A stretch of DNA of 6,747 bases, taken from assembly GCA_038225955.1 (NCBI GenBank), contig JBBRQV010000169.1:1-6747 (forward strand), given 5' to 3'. This DNA is from JAFDZO01 sp038225955. Its GTDB lineage: Bacteria > Bacteroidota > Ignavibacteria > Tepidaquicellales > Tepidaquicellaceae. Position 1 is the first letter of the stretch. The number at the start of each line of letters is the position of its first letter. Shown here one piece after another: positions 6,224 through 6,747 of this stretch. Below the pieces are notes generated by a model. That model did no database searches. It was given only the letters and a program-made list of their open reading frames with translations, and had not been told where the DNA came from. A program made the translations under genes and the position numbers.

Positions 6224-6747
6224 TTAGTTGTATATAATATACTTTTCTCTGAGACTTTTAAAAACATCTAAATTTTTCTGATAAGATCTGACAATTGTTT
6301 CAACCGAAGATGCAGAGCTGACCATATTTCTGAACGATTTTGTCCCTGAAAGTTTATCTATAAAATTATCTTTTCTCCAGTTAAACTGAGGGAATAACTG
6401 ATATAGTGAAACCAATATTGCAATGGATGTCTTCACCGGCTGAAAAGTTTTTATATCCTGAACATTGATAAATATTCCTTCACATTTCTCGCCAACAAAC
6501 TTTGGAGGATTGGAGGGACTTGAAATAGCCGTCGGTGTAAAATTAATTTTCTCAAATTTTACTCCGGGCAGATTATAAGCAGCAAGTTCACTGATTAATT
6601 TATCTGCATCACAATAAGGAGCACCAATATATTCAAATGGTCTGTCACTTCCTCTTCCTTCAGAAAAATTTGTTCCTTCTAACAAACACGTACCTGTATA
6701 GCATACTGCTGAGCTCGGAAAATAAATACTAGGTGAAGGATTTTCCC
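6224..6747 (-). CDS. namZ: DUF1343/NamZ-type exo-beta-N-acetylmuramidase, C-terminal part
   Basis: The gene runs off the right edge; about 173 codons to the TAA are present, against roughly 400 residues for the family. The frame stays open from the edge (reading ENPSPSIYFPSSAVCYTGTC) into the family signature LLEGTNFSEGRGSDRPFEYIGAP, so the TTG at 6685 is an internal Leu codon, not a start. Further family features are GVKFEKINFTP, the block CEGIFINVQDIKTFQPV and the ending FKSLREKYIIY. Characterised members (family GH171) remove N-acetylmuramic acid from the non-reducing end of peptidoglycan fragments, in cell-wall recycling or turnover. Whether it has an export signal cannot be seen. It lies 100 bases before the TrmB-type gene on the same strand, with no strong terminator between, so some read-through is possible, but the downstream unit has its own promoter. 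Family assignment is firm; the exact substrate is inferred. Confidence 0.9.
   Translation of the reverse strand, partial: ENPSPSIYFPSSAVCYTGTCLLEGTNFSEGRGSDRPFEYIGAPYCDADKLISELAAYNLPGVKFEKINFTPTAISSPSNPPKFVGEKCEGIFINVQDIKTFQPVKTSIAILVSLYQLFPQFNWRKDNFIDKLSGTKSFRNMVSSASSVETIVRSYQKNLDVFKSLREKYIIYN

Noticed and set aside
6224..6685. A complete 153-residue gene starting at the TTG at 6685
   Set aside because: The frame continues open to the window edge, and the upstream residues match the DUF1343 family, so the visible part is the C-terminal piece of a longer protein.
1..6747. CRISPR array, insertion sequence, phage or defence genes, tRNA
   Set aside because: No regularly spaced direct repeats, transposase or integrase motifs, target duplications or cloverleaf-like sequences were seen; the only repeated DNA is the in-gene propeller series.

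Overview
The window comes from a low-GC bacterium, most likely of the Ignavibacteriota/Chlorobi–Bacteroidota side of the tree. The main clue is a secreted protein with a signal peptide at one end and a C-terminal type IX secretion (T9SS) sorting domain carrying the NYPNPFNP motif at the other. That sorting-domain style is typical of Ignavibacteria and related lineages. The AT-rich spacers and the absence of clear Shine-Dalgarno sequences at the visible starts fit this. All five genes lie on the minus strand, so transcription runs from right to left.

Right end to about 5275: the window opens inside a gene for a DUF1343/NamZ-type cell-wall enzyme, of which only the C-terminal part is present. 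After a 100-base spacer comes a TrmB-type winged-helix regulator. The spacer holds a good promoter (TTGACA, 17 bases, TAATTT) and three inverted repeats, one of them directly against the regulator's ATG. The regulator's stop codon overlaps the start of the next gene (ATGA). That gene encodes a 656-residue exported protein with seven WDGTNW-type repeats (a probable seven-bladed beta-propeller), two beta-sandwich-like domains and the T9SS tail. A strong hairpin terminator follows its stop. Regulator and exported protein therefore look like a two-gene, translationally coupled unit that may be autoregulated.

About 3300 to the left end: a 341-base AT-rich spacer separates this unit from a second one. 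The spacer holds the terminator, a 21-base palindrome and, nearer gmd, an inverted repeat and a TATAAT box. The second unit is gmd (GDP-mannose 4,6-dehydratase) followed 9 bases later by a large asparagine-synthetase-like protein. The dehydratase supplies GDP-4-keto-6-deoxymannose, the entry point to GDP-fucose, GDP-rhamnose or GDP-perosamine, so this is probably the edge of a surface-polysaccharide locus. The asparagine-synthetase-like protein keeps the ATP-binding motif of the synthetase domain but has lost the N-terminal cysteine of the glutaminase domain, so it probably forms an amide from something other than glutamine-derived ammonia, or uses free ammonia.

No RNA genes, CRISPR arrays, insertion sequences or attachment sites were seen. 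The most interesting points are the coupled regulator–exported propeller pair with its dense set of dyads, and the glutaminase-dead amide synthetase beside gmd.
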